From Candidatus Planktophila sp. (GTDB lineage: Bacteria; Actinomycetota; Actinomycetes; Nanopelagicales; Nanopelagicaceae): DNA of 64,000 nt. The notes under the pieces were generated by a model. It did not search any database, was not told the DNA's origin, and saw only the letters and a program-made list of their open reading frames with translations. Position numbers and translations under genes: made by a program. This document shows, one piece after another, positions 1-9,167 of this stretch (the first letter of the stretch is position 1; every line of letters begins with the position of its first letter). Location: contig BGOJ01000002.1 in the NCBI GenBank assembly GCA_003569185.1, forward strand, positions 1 through 64,000, read 5' to 3'.

Positions 1-1502
1 TGGTTACATCTTCTAGCAACTCACCTTATCGACAAAAATCAATTCCACTATATTCTAAAAAATGACGAATTTAAGAAAGCTAAAATTCTTTCCACTAATC
101 TTCTACAAGACCTTTCGATTGGGGAAGTAAGTATTCTTTACGAATATTCAGTTGCAAAATCTAATTCAAAATCTCGAAAATCTAATGGGCAGTTTTTTAC
201 TCCGGACGATGTAGCAGACTTAATGGCCATATACAGTCACCAATTCGGGTCTGGTGTATGGCTAGATCCGTGCTCTGGAATAGGTAATTTGTCATGGCAT
301 TTAGTGGCTGCACAACCTGATCCTGAAGATTTTTTGCTAAAAAGAATAATACTTTCCGATAAGGATGAGCTAGCTCTTCTTGTTGCAAGGTGCCTATTGA
401 CTGTTTCTTTCCAGAATAAACAAGATAAGCTCTTTGAAAGAATTAAAAGTAATTTCATTAAATTTGATTTCCTGTCTGTGGCAGATAACGGCGACTACGA
501 TCTGTTTAATTCAACAAAAAAGTTTAGATGGAATTCCTATCCATGATTTTGTTATAGTCAATCCACCTTATCTAGCAACAAAAATCGATAGTAGATTTGA
601 AACTTCGAAATCTGGGGATTTATACTCGTATTTTCTTGAGAACATAATTAAATCTAGTAAAGGATTCATAAGTATAACCCCACAGTCTTTTACGAATGCA
701 CAAAAATTCAAGTCATTACGTAGATTATTGCTTAATAAATTCAGCAATATAAAGATTTTTACATTTGATAACGTACCAGCGAATATATTTAAAGGAATAA
801 AGTTCGGAAGTACAAATTCGAATCAGGCCAATAGCATTAGGGCCGCAATAATAATTGCTATGCCTGGCAAGGGAAAGCCCCAGATTACTTCACTTTTACG
901 GTGGAGAACCAGCGAGCGTGCATACTTATTTAAGAATATAGAAAAATTCTTAAGCAATGTTAAGTTAACAGAAGATTTTTTTCCAAAAGTGAGCAGTGAA
1001 TACCAGAAGCTTTATGTTGATTTGGCTGGAGCAAAAACTTTAAAATCGATTTATTCGCCAAAGCGTACAAAGTATCCGTTATACATCCCATCAGCACCTC
1101 GATATTTCATACCTGCCTTGAAAAAGCCAGCTAAACGTGCTTCACAGAAAGTTCTATATTTTCCGAACGAGGAAATAGAGACTACGCCTATATGGCAATT
1201 AATAGTTCTTTGCTTTATTGGTGGTGGCGAGTACGAGATGGAGGAATGACGCTTTCGCTGGAGACATTAACCTCCATGCCGTTGCCTGAATTTAAACTCA
1301 AAAAAATATTATTGATGAACTAGAAGAATCAGAGAAAACAAGTAAGGTTTACAAACAGAATGCAGGTGCTGCTCAAGAAAACGTCAAGCATCCCAAGGCA
1401 TTGATAGATAAATTGAATCACGCAGTAATTCCTGAATACGCAAAACTTTTAGTAAGTTTGCATGAAAATTCTGAGCTAACACGATTAATAAAGCAAAAAT
1501 AA
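1..1502 (+). pseudogene. N6-adenine DNA methyltransferase (Eco57I/TaqI-like), 5'-truncated and frameshifted
   Basis: The reading frame is open from the first base, so the gene starts left of the window. The motif X-like stretch GQFFTPDDVADLM is followed by the SAM-binding motif DPCSGIGN (near 265-290) and the catalytic motif NPPY (near 560), the order seen in class I N6-adenine methyltransferases. A target-recognition-like YWWWRVRDGG lies near 1220. Coding sequence continues through three frame changes: at the A6 run 516-521, near 1196-1200 (one base missing), and at the A7 run 1300-1306. After these the C-terminus reads to a TAA at 1500-1502. Each break can be repaired by one base, so this is either a decayed gene or an intact gene with sequencing errors. 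The enzyme would methylate adenine in DNA, perhaps as part of a restriction-modification system whose other part lies to the left. No nuclease gene is visible here. Confidence 0.8.
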
Positions 1503-1505
1503 ATT

Positions 1506-2246
1506 TTATAGTTTTGAAATTTGTTGCTTCTGCCCAACCCTATCCACCACCAACCAACTCCCATTAGGAATCTCTTCCCACCCAGCCTGATCCCAACCAC
1601 TAGATGCCACCACCACCTGACCATCTTTTTTAGTGTATTTAAGGTGGTAGTAATCAGGTGAGTCTTTAAATCTATCTGGGATTTTATCTTGGTTATAAAC
1701 ACAAGCTGCTACAAAGTAATCCCTATTTGTAATCATCATATTTATGGATGAGTAGGAGCAGTTGTTTTTAATATAGGAGAGGCCAGACTTAATACCTGCA
1801 ACAAAGCCATGCTTTTCTATTTGGGTAAGTAAATAGAGGAAGTACCTCTCTGAATCAGTACTGCCCTTAGCAAGGGATAAGAACTTCTTATTAATTAGTG
1901 CATCTAAACAATCAAAGGGGGTGATAGAGCCGTTGTGAATGAAGGAGATATCTTGGTAGGTAAAGGGATGGGTGTTGTTCTCATTTATCGCCATGCCAGC
2001 TGTTGCCCAACGAAGGTGAAGCAGTGCTGCCTTGGATTTATGGCTTTTTAGCTGCTCTTTAAAGTTATCACTCTTTGTGGCAGCAACCGGCTCTTTATAA
2101 AGATCAGTACTCATTCCTTGGCTTGTGGCAATGCCCCAACCATCACAATGATCATCTGCTAGTTTTACAAATTGATTAAAGTTTTCACCAACAACCTCAC
2201 CAAAGGTGGTAGGTGTTTGGGATGAGTAACCAAGTAGGCGGCACAT
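1506..2246 (-). CDS. Class II glutamine amidotransferase (EgtC/YafJ type)
   Basis: This 246-residue protein starts MCRLLGYSS. Cys2 is the N-terminal nucleophile of Ntn-type (class II) glutamine amidotransferases, exposed when Met1 is removed. Further family features are HCDGWGIA, the LRWATAG stretch (Arg binding the glutamine carboxylate) and THPF followed by FIHNG. The length equals the stand-alone YafJ/EgtC-like family. Such proteins release ammonia from glutamine or cleave a gamma-glutamyl bond; EgtC does the latter in ergothioneine synthesis. No egtB or egtD is visible, so the substrate is unknown. It ends 3 bases from the end of the methyltransferase on the opposite strand and lies 18 bases downstream of the glycerol operon, whose transcript may include it. 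Confidence 0.85.
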   Translation of the reverse strand: MCRLLGYSSQTPTTFGEVVGENFNQFVKLADDHCDGWGIATSQGMSTDLYKEPVAATKSDNFKEQLKSHKSKAALLHLRWATAGMAINENNTHPFTYQDISFIHNGSITPFDCLDALINKKFLSLAKGSTDSERYFLYLLTQIEKHGFVAGIKSGLSYIKNNCSYSSINMMITNRDYFVAACVYNQDKIPDRFKDSPDYYHLKYTKKDGQVVVASSGWDQAGWEEIPNGSWLVVDRVGQKQQISKL

Positions 2247-2264
2247 AATTATCTAAGGGTAGTG

Positions 2265-3212
2265 CTAACTTATTTTCTTGGCGATTTTGCGGGCAATTTT
2301 TCTAGCCTCTACTGCGCACTTATCAGCACCCTTGATTGGCAAAGTTAAATTACCTATTGAGTAAATCTGGGTATTTGGGATTAGCCCATCACTATCTGTG
2401 ATTGGTGATTTATAGCTGCTATCTATGGGCAGATTCGCCCGCCGAATAAGCTCATGATCTGGAATCCAATCACCTGTGAAGACAATTGTGTCAGCCTTAA
2501 TTACCCACTCTTTATTACCAGATCTAACCTTAGCCCCACTTACTCGCTGATCTGCTTGAATCTCAACAATTTTGGTATCTAGATGAAGTTTGAAACCAAA
2601 GATTAATCGCAGCAAGGTTGGTGCACCAAATACAGTTTGATGTTTTCTTTTTTCAGTAATCATCGCAACTGTTTTAACACCTGCATGCTTTAAGGTTATT
2701 ACCGCAGATAGTGAAACATGTTCGGTGCCAACAATTATCGCGGTTTTGCCGATATATAAACTCTCTAAGTAGGTTGCTTGTTGGAGTGAGCCGGTGGTGT
2801 AAATACCCGCTGCTCTTTTGCCAGCAACAGCTCTTGCAGATCTTGCCCGCTCTCTGGCACCGGTAGCAAGGAGTATTGCCTTTGCCTTAACCTGCTCAAT
2901 TCCAAATGGTGAGGTGAGTGATAAAGTATTTAAATCAACCCAATCAGTTGCAGTCGTTGAGGTTGAAATCTCAACACCAGTTTTTAATGCTTGGTCCACA
3001 TAATGTTTGGCGTAGGCAGGGCCGGAGATAAATCTCTTTAGGTCCCTTATCCCATAACCTAAGTGATAAGAGTGGCGGGGGACACCGCCGGCAATCTTTT
3101 CTCGCTCAACAACCCGCACATTTTTTACACCATTTTTTTTCAACTCAATTGCAGCTGCTAAGCCGGCAGGGCCGGCACCAACAATTAGTACATCAACAGT
3201 TGAGCTTTTCAT
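2265..3212 (-). CDS. FAD/NAD-dependent oxidoreductase, partner of glycerol-3-phosphate dehydrogenase
   Basis: A 315-residue flavoprotein with an N-terminal Rossmann FAD motif (GAGPAGLAAAIELK), a middle GAR-ER motif typical of the pyridine nucleotide-disulphide oxidoreductase fold, a second dinucleotide site near residues 155-165 (AIIVGTEHVSLS), and a C-terminal FAD-binding segment ending NLTLPIKGAD. It resembles the FAD proteins (GlpB-like or HcnB-like) encoded beside FAD glycerol-3-phosphate dehydrogenases in Thermotoga, clostridia and many actinobacteria. Its ATG (3212) overlaps the TGA of the upstream dehydrogenase (ATGA), which implies translational coupling. It probably passes electrons from the dehydrogenase to an acceptor. 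There is no membrane segment, so it acts in the cytosol or at the membrane face through a partner. The electron acceptor is not evident. Confidence 0.8.
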   Translation of the reverse strand: MKSSTVDVLIVGAGPAGLAAAIELKKNGVKNVRVVEREKIAGGVPRHSYHLGYGIRDLKRFISGPAYAKHYVDQALKTGVEISTSTTATDWVDLNTLSLTSPFGIEQVKAKAILLATGARERARSARAVAGKRAAGIYTTGSLQQATYLESLYIGKTAIIVGTEHVSLSAVITLKHAGVKTVAMITEKRKHQTVFGAPTLLRLIFGFKLHLDTKIVEIQADQRVSGAKVRSGNKEWVIKADTIVFTGDWIPDHELIRRANLPIDSSYKSPITDSDGLIPNTQIYSIGNLTLPIKGADKCAVEARKIARKIAKKIS

Positions 3213-4587
3213 GCCTTTTCCATTAATTTACGTAACTCATGGTGACAATAAAAGCCTTGGCATCTTCCTAAGCCAGCTCTAGTTCTTCGACCTAGCGCCT
3301 GTAAATTTGAAGGTGGCAGTGGTGAGTGCAAAGCATCTAATACCTCTTGGGTGGTGTGCGCTCACAATGACAGATAATCTGACCATTTAATGGATTTGCT
3401 TTAATTGCATCCTCATCCTGATAAGGCCGTCTTGATGCTTCACCAAGAGTATTCATTTTAATTGCTGGAAGTTGTTTTACATCTTTTACTTCAACCCCTG
3501 CCTTTATCAGCAACTCTTTTACATAAAGTGCAATTGCCATTGAGGCGGTTAATCCTGTAGATCTAATCCCACCCACTGTTACATAATTTTGCCTACCTTG
3601 ATGGTTGTGTAATTTAATTTGAAAATCAGAGTGTTCGGTAGCAGCTCGCAGTCCTGCATAAATTGCTGTTATCTCCTCATTTATTAATGCAGGGGCAATC
3701 CTTGCCCCTTTTTTAAGTAAGCCTTCAACACCTGCCTCTGTGCTACCAGTTGCAGTTTTATCATCAAGATTTTCAGCAGTTGGCCCCAACATGATGTTGC
3801 CAAATACTGTCGGTGATACCAAAACTCCTTTGCCCATAGAGCTTGGCACCGGCAAAATCACATGATTTATTAATGGTCTAGATAATTTATCAAAAACTAT
3901 TAGCTCACCTCTTCGAGGTGTGACCTTAAAATCCTTTATCTCAAGTTGAGCATCAATCTCATCAGAAAATAATCCAGCGGCGTTTATTAAGTAGCGGCAA
4001 GTAATCGCACCCCCATTTGTGGTGAGAGAAAATCCACTCTCTGATCTTGAAATTTTTTCTACTTTGGTATTAAGTAAAATTTCCACCCCAGCTAATTTTG
4101 CCTGGGTGGCAAAGGCGGTGATTGGAGTCCAAGGATCAATAATCCACTCACCGGGAACGGTTAGGGCAGCAAGTGCTCCTTGGCCTAGATTTGGTTCTAG
4201 TTTATATAACCGCTCTGCAGTAATTAATTCACAATCTTCATAACCATTTTCAATTGCCTTTTGCTTAAGCTTTGGCAGATTTGCTACCTCTTCTTCACTC
4301 CAAGCAACTAATAATCCACCTAATTGCTCCACTGCAATTGATACCTCTTGGGCGTAGTTTTTTAATAATTCATACCCTTGCCTGACTAATTTAGATTCCA
4401 AGCTGCCAGGTGTCATATCAAATCCGGTGTGCAAAATAGCGGTATTTGCTTTGGAGGTTAGATCTCCAACATCAGCTCTTTCTTCAAGGAGAGCTACCTT
4501 TAGATTACTTTTAGCAAACTCTCTGGCAAGTGCTGTGCCAACCACACCTGCACCAATGATCACTAGATCAAAATCTTGATCATTCAC
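3209..4587 (-). CDS. glpA: FAD-dependent glycerol-3-phosphate dehydrogenase with C-terminal BFD [2Fe-2S] domain (one frameshift)
   Basis: The N-terminus has the FAD motif LVIIGAGVVGTALAREF, then a DAO-type dehydrogenase core (NTAILHTGFD, GELIVFDK, GGIRSTGLTASMAIA). The C-terminus carries CHCER and, after a frame break near 3350, GLGRCQGFYCH; the Cys pattern CxC...C....C is that of the bacterioferritin-associated ferredoxin-like (BFD) domain of GlpA-type enzymes. Read uncorrected, the protein stops at 3337, just after CHCERTPPKRY; adding one base near 3350 restores about 45 residues up to the TGA at 3209-3211. The enzyme oxidises sn-glycerol 3-phosphate to dihydroxyacetone phosphate. It overlaps the end of glpK by 8 bases and the next FAD gene by 4, so the three form one tight operon. 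The symbol is by domain analogy with the anaerobic GlpA. Confidence 0.8.
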
Positions 4588-6014
4588 GATCTAAACTTAC
4601 CTCTTGAATTGTGCGCCACCTACTTAAGTAATGTTGTGCTTGATCACTACTCATTTTTGGGGTGAAAATCTGAGCTGGTTGCCAATATTGATCAAAGTGT
4701 GAAATAGATGTCACAGTTGCAGTTGCTAGTGCGGCTAAATAACCAACGCCGATCGCGGTGGCATCTGGGTGGGCGAAGACCTCAACTGGAATTTGGGCAA
4801 GATCTGCTTGCATCTGCATTAATTTTTTTTGATTGGGTAAGGCCGCCATCGACTCGCAGTTGGGTGACCTGCACACCATCTGATTTAACTGCCGAGAGTA
4901 AATCTGCAATCGCTGCGGCAATCCCATCAACAATCGCTGCGGCAATATGGCTTCGATCATGGTTTAAGCCCAAACCAGAGATTGCCGCTGTTGCATCTGG
5001 CCGCCAAAGTGGGGCACCAATACCGGCAAATGAGGCGCTTGCCACCACGCCTTGAGCATTGGGCAAATTATCAATCTCAGCTATTGATCTTAGGAATTTG
5101 TTTTGGATTAACCAATCAACTGCGCTCGCTGCGGTAAAGACCTGGCCATCTAGATAGTAAGCCTTTGCTGATTTTGTTTGCCAAGCCAGGGAGGTGGCTA
5201 GGCCATTTTTTGAAATCTTTACCTCTGGGCCAATATTTGTCAGCAAGAATGCGCCGGTACCAAAGGTGCACTTGGCTTGACCTGGTTGGAAACAATTTTG
5301 CGCAAAAAGTGCTGCAGCTTGATCAACAATTGCAGCTGCCAGTGGCACATCTTTTAAGAGTGGAAGATCTGGCGTATTTATTTCGCCAATAACCTGATCA
5401 TTATTAATTAACTCAGGAAGGTCATTTATATCTAACTGCCAAATATCTGCCAATTGTTGTTGCCAACTGCTAGTGGCAAGATCTAGCAACAAACTCCTGC
5501 TGGCTGTGGCCTTGTCAGTGACAAATTTTTTAGTTAACTTAAAAATTAGCCAGGTATCACTAGTAGTAATAACCGCATTCTCGCCTAGATTTGGAAATTG
5601 ATTTTTAAGCCAAAGCATCTTTGGCGCAACAAAGTATGGATCAATCGTTAGTCCAGTTTTACTTAAAACAAATTGATTCTGGCTTTTGCGCTCCTGGCAG
5701 AGTTTGGCGCTTCTGGAATCTTGCCAAATTATTATTGGCGTAAGTGGCTCACCAGTTATTCGATCCCAAGCAAGGATTGATTCACCTTGATTTGCAAGTG
5801 CTGCTGCCTCAATTTTTACCCCAGCTGGGATTTGTAATTTACCAATGGCATCGGTGACTGAGCGCCACATATCCTCACCATGGGCTTGACTCATTCCGCT
5901 TTGATTGTGATCGACCGGTAATGCTGATGCTGCCTTTGCTATTACTTTAAAGTCAGAGTTCAGCAAAATTGCCTTGGTGTTTGAGGTGCCCTGGTCAATT
6001 GCCAATATCGCCAT
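4580..6014 (-). CDS. glpK: Glycerol kinase (one frameshift)
   Basis: FGGY-family kinase: N-terminal phosphate-binding AIDQGTSNTKAIL, then ANQGESILAWDR and IIIWQDSRSAKLC, which match the glycerol kinase pattern NQRE...WDR...WQDxRT, then TSDTWLIFKLT and the nucleotide-binding GTGAFLLTN. The frame breaks at a T8 run (4823-4830, A8 on the coding strand) just after VDGGLTQSKK; the rest (QADLAQIPVEVF to the stop at 4580) is read one base out. Repaired length is about 477 residues, slightly short of the usual 500. It phosphorylates glycerol to glycerol 3-phosphate, the substrate of the enzyme encoded next. It is the first gene of the minus-strand operon and its start faces the permease gene at 6175 across a 160-base divergent promoter region. 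A related polyol kinase is possible but less likely. Confidence 0.82.
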
Positions 6015-6174
6015 TTGGCAACCCTACCTAGATAGTAAATAGGCGTAAGGGAGGATAAATTTCATAAATTAGGGGGGAAAACTGGCCTTATTACCCTTCC
6101 GTAATCTGGATCACAGGAGTACAAAAGGCTTAAGGCTTTTTCCAAAGCCACCTAAAAGGAGGAGTAAAAACCTA
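6015..6174. promoter_or_regulatory. Divergent promoter region between glycerol operon and amine/permease operon
   Basis: These 160 bases separate the start of glpK (minus) from the permease start (plus) and must hold both promoters. The plus-strand gene has a strong Shine-Dalgarno AAAGGAGG (6155-6162), 12 bases before its ATG. A tandem AGGCTT repeat lies at about 6127-6138. I could not assign confident -35/-10 boxes or a named operator. Confidence 0.5.
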
Positions 6175-7713
6175 ATGTCAATGACTAATGACGAGCGAAA
6201 GCTCGCAGAGCTTGGCTATAAACAGGAGCTAGATCGTTCGTGGAGCGGATTTTCAAACTTCGCCATTTCATTCTCGATCATCTCAATCCTGGCTGGATGC
6301 TTTACCTCATTTGGTCAAGCATGGAACAACGGTGGACCGATCGCAATCTCAATTGGTTGGCCATTAATTTCTATCTTTATTTTAATAATTGGTTTATGTA
6401 TGTCGGAGTTGGTCTCGGCATATCCAACCAGCGGCGGTATTTACTGGTGGGCATCTAAGTTAGGTGGGGCCAAAGCTGGTTTTTATACCGGCTGGCTAAA
6501 CCTGCTTGGATTATTTGCTGTTGTGGCCTCCGTTGCATATAGCTGCGCAACCTTCTTTGATCTTGCTTTTATGTCATTTAGTAAGAGTTGGGCGGAAGGG
6601 TACTCACTGCAACGTGTCTTTATGATGTTTATTGTTATTTTGGCAATTATCTCGGTCTTAAATATCTCCAGTGGACATTTGATGTCCACCCTAAACAACA
6701 TCTCAGTTTGGTGGCATGTGGCTGGTGCTGCAATTGTGATTGCAGTTCTTGTGGTCTTGCCTGAGAACCATATGAGTGTTTATGACATGTTTACCATGCG
6801 GGTGAATAACTCAGCAGGGTTAGCAGGGGGTGAGACAAGTGGAACAGGATTCTGGTTCTATGTTTTGCCACTTGGATTCTTGCTTACTCAATATACAATT
6901 ACCGGCTTTGATGCTTGTGCTCACCTATCTGAAGAGACCAAGGGAGCGAGCACAGCTGCTGCTAAAGGAATTTGGCAGGCGATCTTCTACTCCGCAATTG
7001 GTGGCTGGATTCTTCTGCTTGCATTCCTATATGCAGTCCAAGATGCTGATGCGGTAACCGCCGGTGGTGGTGGTGTGGCCGTGATCTTTGCTCAAGCATT
7101 AAGTGCAAAGTGGGCAGGTGCGGTCTTATTAATTTCAGCTGTCGGTCAGCTCTTCTGCTGCACCTCCGGTTTGACTAGCTGCTCTCGCATGATGTTTGCC
7201 TTCTCTCGCGATGGCGCACTTCCTGGTTCCAAGAAGTTATCTAAATTAGATAGCAATAAGGTGCCACGAACTGCAGTGCTTGTCTCTGCCGTAGTTGCGA
7301 TGTTAATTACCTTGCCAGCATTAGTTGAGGTAAATATTGGATCAGCTGAAGCACCAATTATTGTGCCAACGGCATTTTATGCTGTGGTATCTATCTGCGT
7401 AATTGGTCTATACCTGGCATTTTTGGTACCAATTTATCTTCGCTGGCGTGCTGGAGATTCCTTTAAACAAGGTGATTGGAATCTTGGCAACAAGTGGAAG
7501 TGGATGGCACCAATTGCCTGTGCTGAAATTGTGATCATCTGTATCTACTTTATTTTGCCAACCACACCAATGGGCTGGCCAAATAATGAGGGATTTGATC
7601 TGAAGTTTGTTAACTACGCACCTGTGCTAGTTGGCGGAACGATGTTAATCCTGTGGGCTTGGTGGCACCTATCAGTTAAGAAGTGGTTCACCGGACCTAA
7701 GACAAATATCTAA
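6175..7713 (+). CDS. APC-superfamily amino acid/amine permease
   Basis: A 512-residue polytopic membrane protein with about 12 hydrophobic helices and no signal peptide. The N-terminal ELGYKQELDRSWSGFSNFA and the helix 1 and 3 glycine-rich stretches (CFTSFGQAW, YPTSGGIYWWASKLGG) are typical of the amino acid/choline/GABA branch of the APC superfamily. TGFDACAHLSEET is the conserved helix 6 region of that branch. It probably imports an amine or amino acid by ion coupling. The genes behind it (glutamine-synthetase-like enzyme, aldehyde dehydrogenase, SDR) suggest that the cargo is an amine or amino alcohol such as a polyamine or ethanolamine. The start is supported by AAAGGAGG; a second ATG at 6181 is an alternative. 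A perfect 12-bp stem terminator follows the gene, so it may be transcribed apart from the enzymes. Confidence 0.88.
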   Translation: MSMTNDERKLAELGYKQELDRSWSGFSNFAISFSIISILAGCFTSFGQAWNNGGPIAISIGWPLISIFILIIGLCMSELVSAYPTSGGIYWWASKLGGAKAGFYTGWLNLLGLFAVVASVAYSCATFFDLAFMSFSKSWAEGYSLQRVFMMFIVILAIISVLNISSGHLMSTLNNISVWWHVAGAAIVIAVLVVLPENHMSVYDMFTMRVNNSAGLAGGETSGTGFWFYVLPLGFLLTQYTITGFDACAHLSEETKGASTAAAKGIWQAIFYSAIGGWILLLAFLYAVQDADAVTAGGGGVAVIFAQALSAKWAGAVLLISAVGQLFCCTSGLTSCSRMMFAFSRDGALPGSKKLSKLDSNKVPRTAVLVSAVVAMLITLPALVEVNIGSAEAPIIVPTAFYAVVSICVIGLYLAFLVPIYLRWRAGDSFKQGDWNLGNKWKWMAPIACAEIVIICIYFILPTTPMGWPNNEGFDLKFVNYAPVLVGGTMLILWAWWHLSVKKWFTGPKTNI

Positions 7714-7727
7714 CTAGTAAAAGCTTA

Positions 7728-7769
7728 AAGGGCTACCCGTTTTTTAAGCGGGTAGCCCTTATTTATTTT
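7728..7769 (+). terminator. Intrinsic terminator after the permease gene
   Basis: A perfect 12-bp stem, AAGGGCTACCCG (7728-7739) with CGGGTAGCCCTT (7749-7760), a 9-base loop, then ATTTATTTT. It separates permease transcription from the glutamine-synthetase-like gene that starts 35 bases later. Confidence 0.92.
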
Positions 7770-7803
7770 CATATTAAAGAATTTGTAATACCCTTGCCCA
7801 ACT

Positions 7804-9162
7804 ATGGCTTCCCTTTCTGTGGATCAACTTCGCAAAGATATCGCCGATAAAAAAATCGACACGGTGGTAGTTGCCATGACCGATATGCAAGGCCGCCTGG
7901 TGGGTAAGAGGTTGGATGCAAATTACTTTTTATCAGATGTAATTAAGCATGGCACTGAAGGGTGTAATTACCTTTTAGCGGTTGATGTGGATATGAATAC
8001 GGTGCCAGGGTATGCGATGAGCTCCTGGGATAAGGGTTACTCAGATTTGGCGATGATGCCAGATACCCAAACCCTTCGTTACATTCCATGGCAAGATGGT
8101 GCTGCGATGCTGCTAGCTGATGTGCAGTGGCTAGATCACTCCGATGTAGTTGCATCCCCTCGTCAGATCTTAAAAAAGCAGATTAAAGCATTATCTGATG
8201 CTGGCATGAAGGCGATGGTTGGAACTGAGCTTGAGTTTGTAGTTTTTAACAATACCTATGAGCAGGCATGGAGTAAGGGATATAAGGATCTAACCCCGGC
8301 TAATCAATACAATGTTGATTACTCAATTTTGGGTGGCTCAAGAATTGAACCATTACTGCGGGCAATCAGATTAGGTATGTCAGGTGCTGGCATGAATGTT
8401 GAATCAGTTAAGGGTGAGTGCAACTTTGGTCAACATGAGATTGCCTTTAAATATAGTGATGCGCTAACTACCTGTGATAACCATGTGATTTATAAAAATG
8501 GTGCCAAAGAGATTGCAGCTCAAACTGGATATGCATTGACCTTTATGGCAAAGCCAAATCAAAAGGAGGGTAACTCCTCCCATATCCACCTCTCCTTTAG
8601 AGGCCTAAAGGATGAGTTGGTGATGGCAGATGATAAAGATAAAGAGCATGGCTTATCTGAGGTTGGCAAACAATTTATTGCCGGTCAATTAAAACATCTG
8701 CGAGAGTTATCACTGCTATTTGCACCAAATATCAACTCCTATAAGAGATTTGTGCCAGGTAGCTTTGCACCAACTGCAATTAGATGGGGAAGAGATAACC
8801 GCACCTGCGCATTGCGCTTGGTCGGACATGGTCAATCATTACGGCTTGAAAACCGAGTCCCTGGTGGGGATGTAAATCCATATTTAGCAGTCTCTGCAAT
8901 TATTGCGGCAGGTTTAGATGGAATTAAAAATAAGTTACAGCTTGAGCCTGCTTATGCTGGCAACGCCTATGACTCAGATTCACCAAGAGTGCCAGCTACC
9001 ATGGTTGAGGCACAAACCCTTTGGGCGCAATCTGCTTGGGTGAAAGAGGTATTTGGTAGTGAGGTGCAAGCTCATTACGCAAATATGGCCCAGGTTGAAC
9101 TTGATGCATTTGGCAAGGCGGTAACTGATTGGGAGTTATTTAGAAACTTTGAGAGGTTTTAA
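7804..9162 (+). CDS. Glutamine-synthetase-like gamma-glutamyl-amine synthetase (PuuA/GlnA3/GlnA4 type)
   Basis: A 452-residue member of the glutamine synthetase superfamily. It has an N-terminal beta-grasp segment (VVVAMTDMQGRLVGKR), the catalytic-domain glutamate region GTELEFVVF (near residues 140-150), CNFGQHEIAF, the ATP-binding FMAKPNQKEGNSSHIHLSF (the H-x-H of the KP..EGSGxHxH site) and RLENRVPGGDVNPYLA. The lack of GlnA adenylylation and ammonia-site features and the gene company point to the branch that joins glutamate to an amine with ATP. Known substrates in that branch are putrescine, spermidine, ethanolamine and isopropylamine; the sequence alone does not decide. There is no Shine-Dalgarno, and a TAATAC box lies 12 bases before the ATG, so a nearly leaderless mRNA is possible. 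Aldehyde dehydrogenase follows after 5 bases. Confidence 0.85.
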   Translation: MASLSVDQLRKDIADKKIDTVVVAMTDMQGRLVGKRLDANYFLSDVIKHGTEGCNYLLAVDVDMNTVPGYAMSSWDKGYSDLAMMPDTQTLRYIPWQDGAAMLLADVQWLDHSDVVASPRQILKKQIKALSDAGMKAMVGTELEFVVFNNTYEQAWSKGYKDLTPANQYNVDYSILGGSRIEPLLRAIRLGMSGAGMNVESVKGECNFGQHEIAFKYSDALTTCDNHVIYKNGAKEIAAQTGYALTFMAKPNQKEGNSSHIHLSFRGLKDELVMADDKDKEHGLSEVGKQFIAGQLKHLRELSLLFAPNINSYKRFVPGSFAPTAIRWGRDNRTCALRLVGHGQSLRLENRVPGGDVNPYLAVSAIIAAGLDGIKNKLQLEPAYAGNAYDSDSPRVPATMVEAQTLWAQSAWVKEVFGSEVQAHYANMAQVELDAFGKAVTDWELFRNFERF

Positions 9163-9167
9163 ATAAA

